Below are positions 41,700 to 41,835 of a stretch of 41,835 nucleotides of DNA, in pieces; the first letter of the stretch is position 1; each line of letters starts with the position of its first letter. Location of the stretch: positions 1 through 41,835 of the forward strand of contig JAGPVP010000058.1 in the NCBI GenBank assembly GCA_018066965.1, written 5' to 3'. Origin of the DNA: Zhongshania sp. (lineage in GTDB: Bacteria; Pseudomonadota; Gammaproteobacteria; Pseudomonadales; Spongiibacteraceae). Under the pieces are notes generated by a model, which did no database searches, was not told where the DNA came from, and saw only the letters and a program-made list of their open reading frames with translations. The position numbers and the translations under genes were made by a program.

Positions 41700-41835
41700 T
41701 GGTCAACAAAACCGGACACATTAATTTGCTAATTTTTCATACTGAACCGGCGATAAATCATTGTTCGATGAGTGGAGCCGGTCTAAGTTGTAATACTTAA
41801 TGTAAGCTCTAACATCACTGGTCATATGCTCGCGA
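41700..41835 (-). mobile_element. IS3-family insertion sequence, right end (partial)
   Basis: The end TGGTCAACAAAACCGGACAC (41700-41719) starts with TG as IS3-family termini do, and lies immediately beyond a transposase C-terminus encoded on the minus strand. The other end and any target duplication are outside the window. The insertion interrupts the gene starting at 41614. Confidence 0.75.
41721..41835 (-). CDS. IS3-family transposase, C-terminal fragment
   Basis: The minus strand from the window edge reads without interruption for 37 residues to a TAA at 41721-41723. It includes MTSDVRAYIKYYNLDRLHSS and then NDLSPVQYEKLAN. The pattern YIKYYNxxRLHSxNxDLSPVQYE is the familiar end of the integrase (DDE) domain in OrfB of IS3-family transposases. 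The gene continues past the right edge. The stop lies a few bases inside the terminal repeat, as usual for these elements. Confidence 0.88.
   Translation of the reverse strand, partial: REHMTSDVRAYIKYYNLDRLHSSNNDLSPVQYEKLAN

Overview
The window looks like the chromosome of an aerobic, probably marine, gammaproteobacterium. The housekeeping genes on the right (ppa, cysE, sfsA, rsuA, prfC, an AsmA-like protein) have typical gammaproteobacterial sequences, and the mix of hydrocarbon- or terpenoid-type catabolic genes would fit the Spongiibacteraceae/Cellvibrionales. That placement is an inference from gene content and no database was consulted.

Positions 1-792 hold no gene, only dispersed-repeat DNA with hairpins. 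Positions 793-28661 form a large catabolic island of about 20 genes. It contains a complete class I P450 system (P450cam-like P450, putidaredoxin reductase-like flavoprotein, putidaredoxin-like ferredoxin), a Rieske oxygenase, a GMC alcohol oxidoreductase and two aldehyde dehydrogenases. It also has an AMP-forming acyl-CoA ligase, an ADP-forming acyl-CoA synthetase, three acyl-CoA dehydrogenases, two stand-alone crotonases, and a fusion of a thiolase-like protein with an enoyl-CoA hydratase. A DUF35/thiolase-like pair of the retro-aldolase type, a GST, a TonB-dependent receptor, a TetR regulator and an SDR complete it. A coherent reading is uptake by the TonB receptor, hydroxylation by P450 and/or the Rieske enzyme, oxidation to a carboxylic acid, CoA activation, then a modified beta-oxidation ending in retro-aldol or thiolytic cleavage. 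A branched or alicyclic isoprenoid-like substrate is my best guess; the sequence does not prove it.

The island is arranged as divergent transcription units: 5038 to 793 (-) against 5409 to 11138 (+); 19404 to 13856 (-) against P450 at 19776 (+); GST (-) against 21918 to 27056 (+); and a separate TonB receptor (-). Each of the three divergent spacers and the TonB-receptor promoter region carries one copy of a 19-bp motif of the form WATCTAATSWHRWTAGWTT (sites at 5276, 13695, 19549 and 21703). This is the strongest sign that the whole island is one regulon. It has not, to my knowledge, been described.

From about 28700 to 41200 the window is ordinary core genome: inorganic pyrophosphatase, an unknown small protein, cysE coupled to an M15 peptidase, a patatin-like protein, a small Rieske protein, sfsA, an AsmA-like protein, an RsmC-type methyltransferase, rsuA, an Ala/Lys/Glu-rich exported protein and prfC. 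At the right edge an IS3-family element (transposase C-terminus and terminal repeat visible) cuts off a small gene that begins with a signal peptide.
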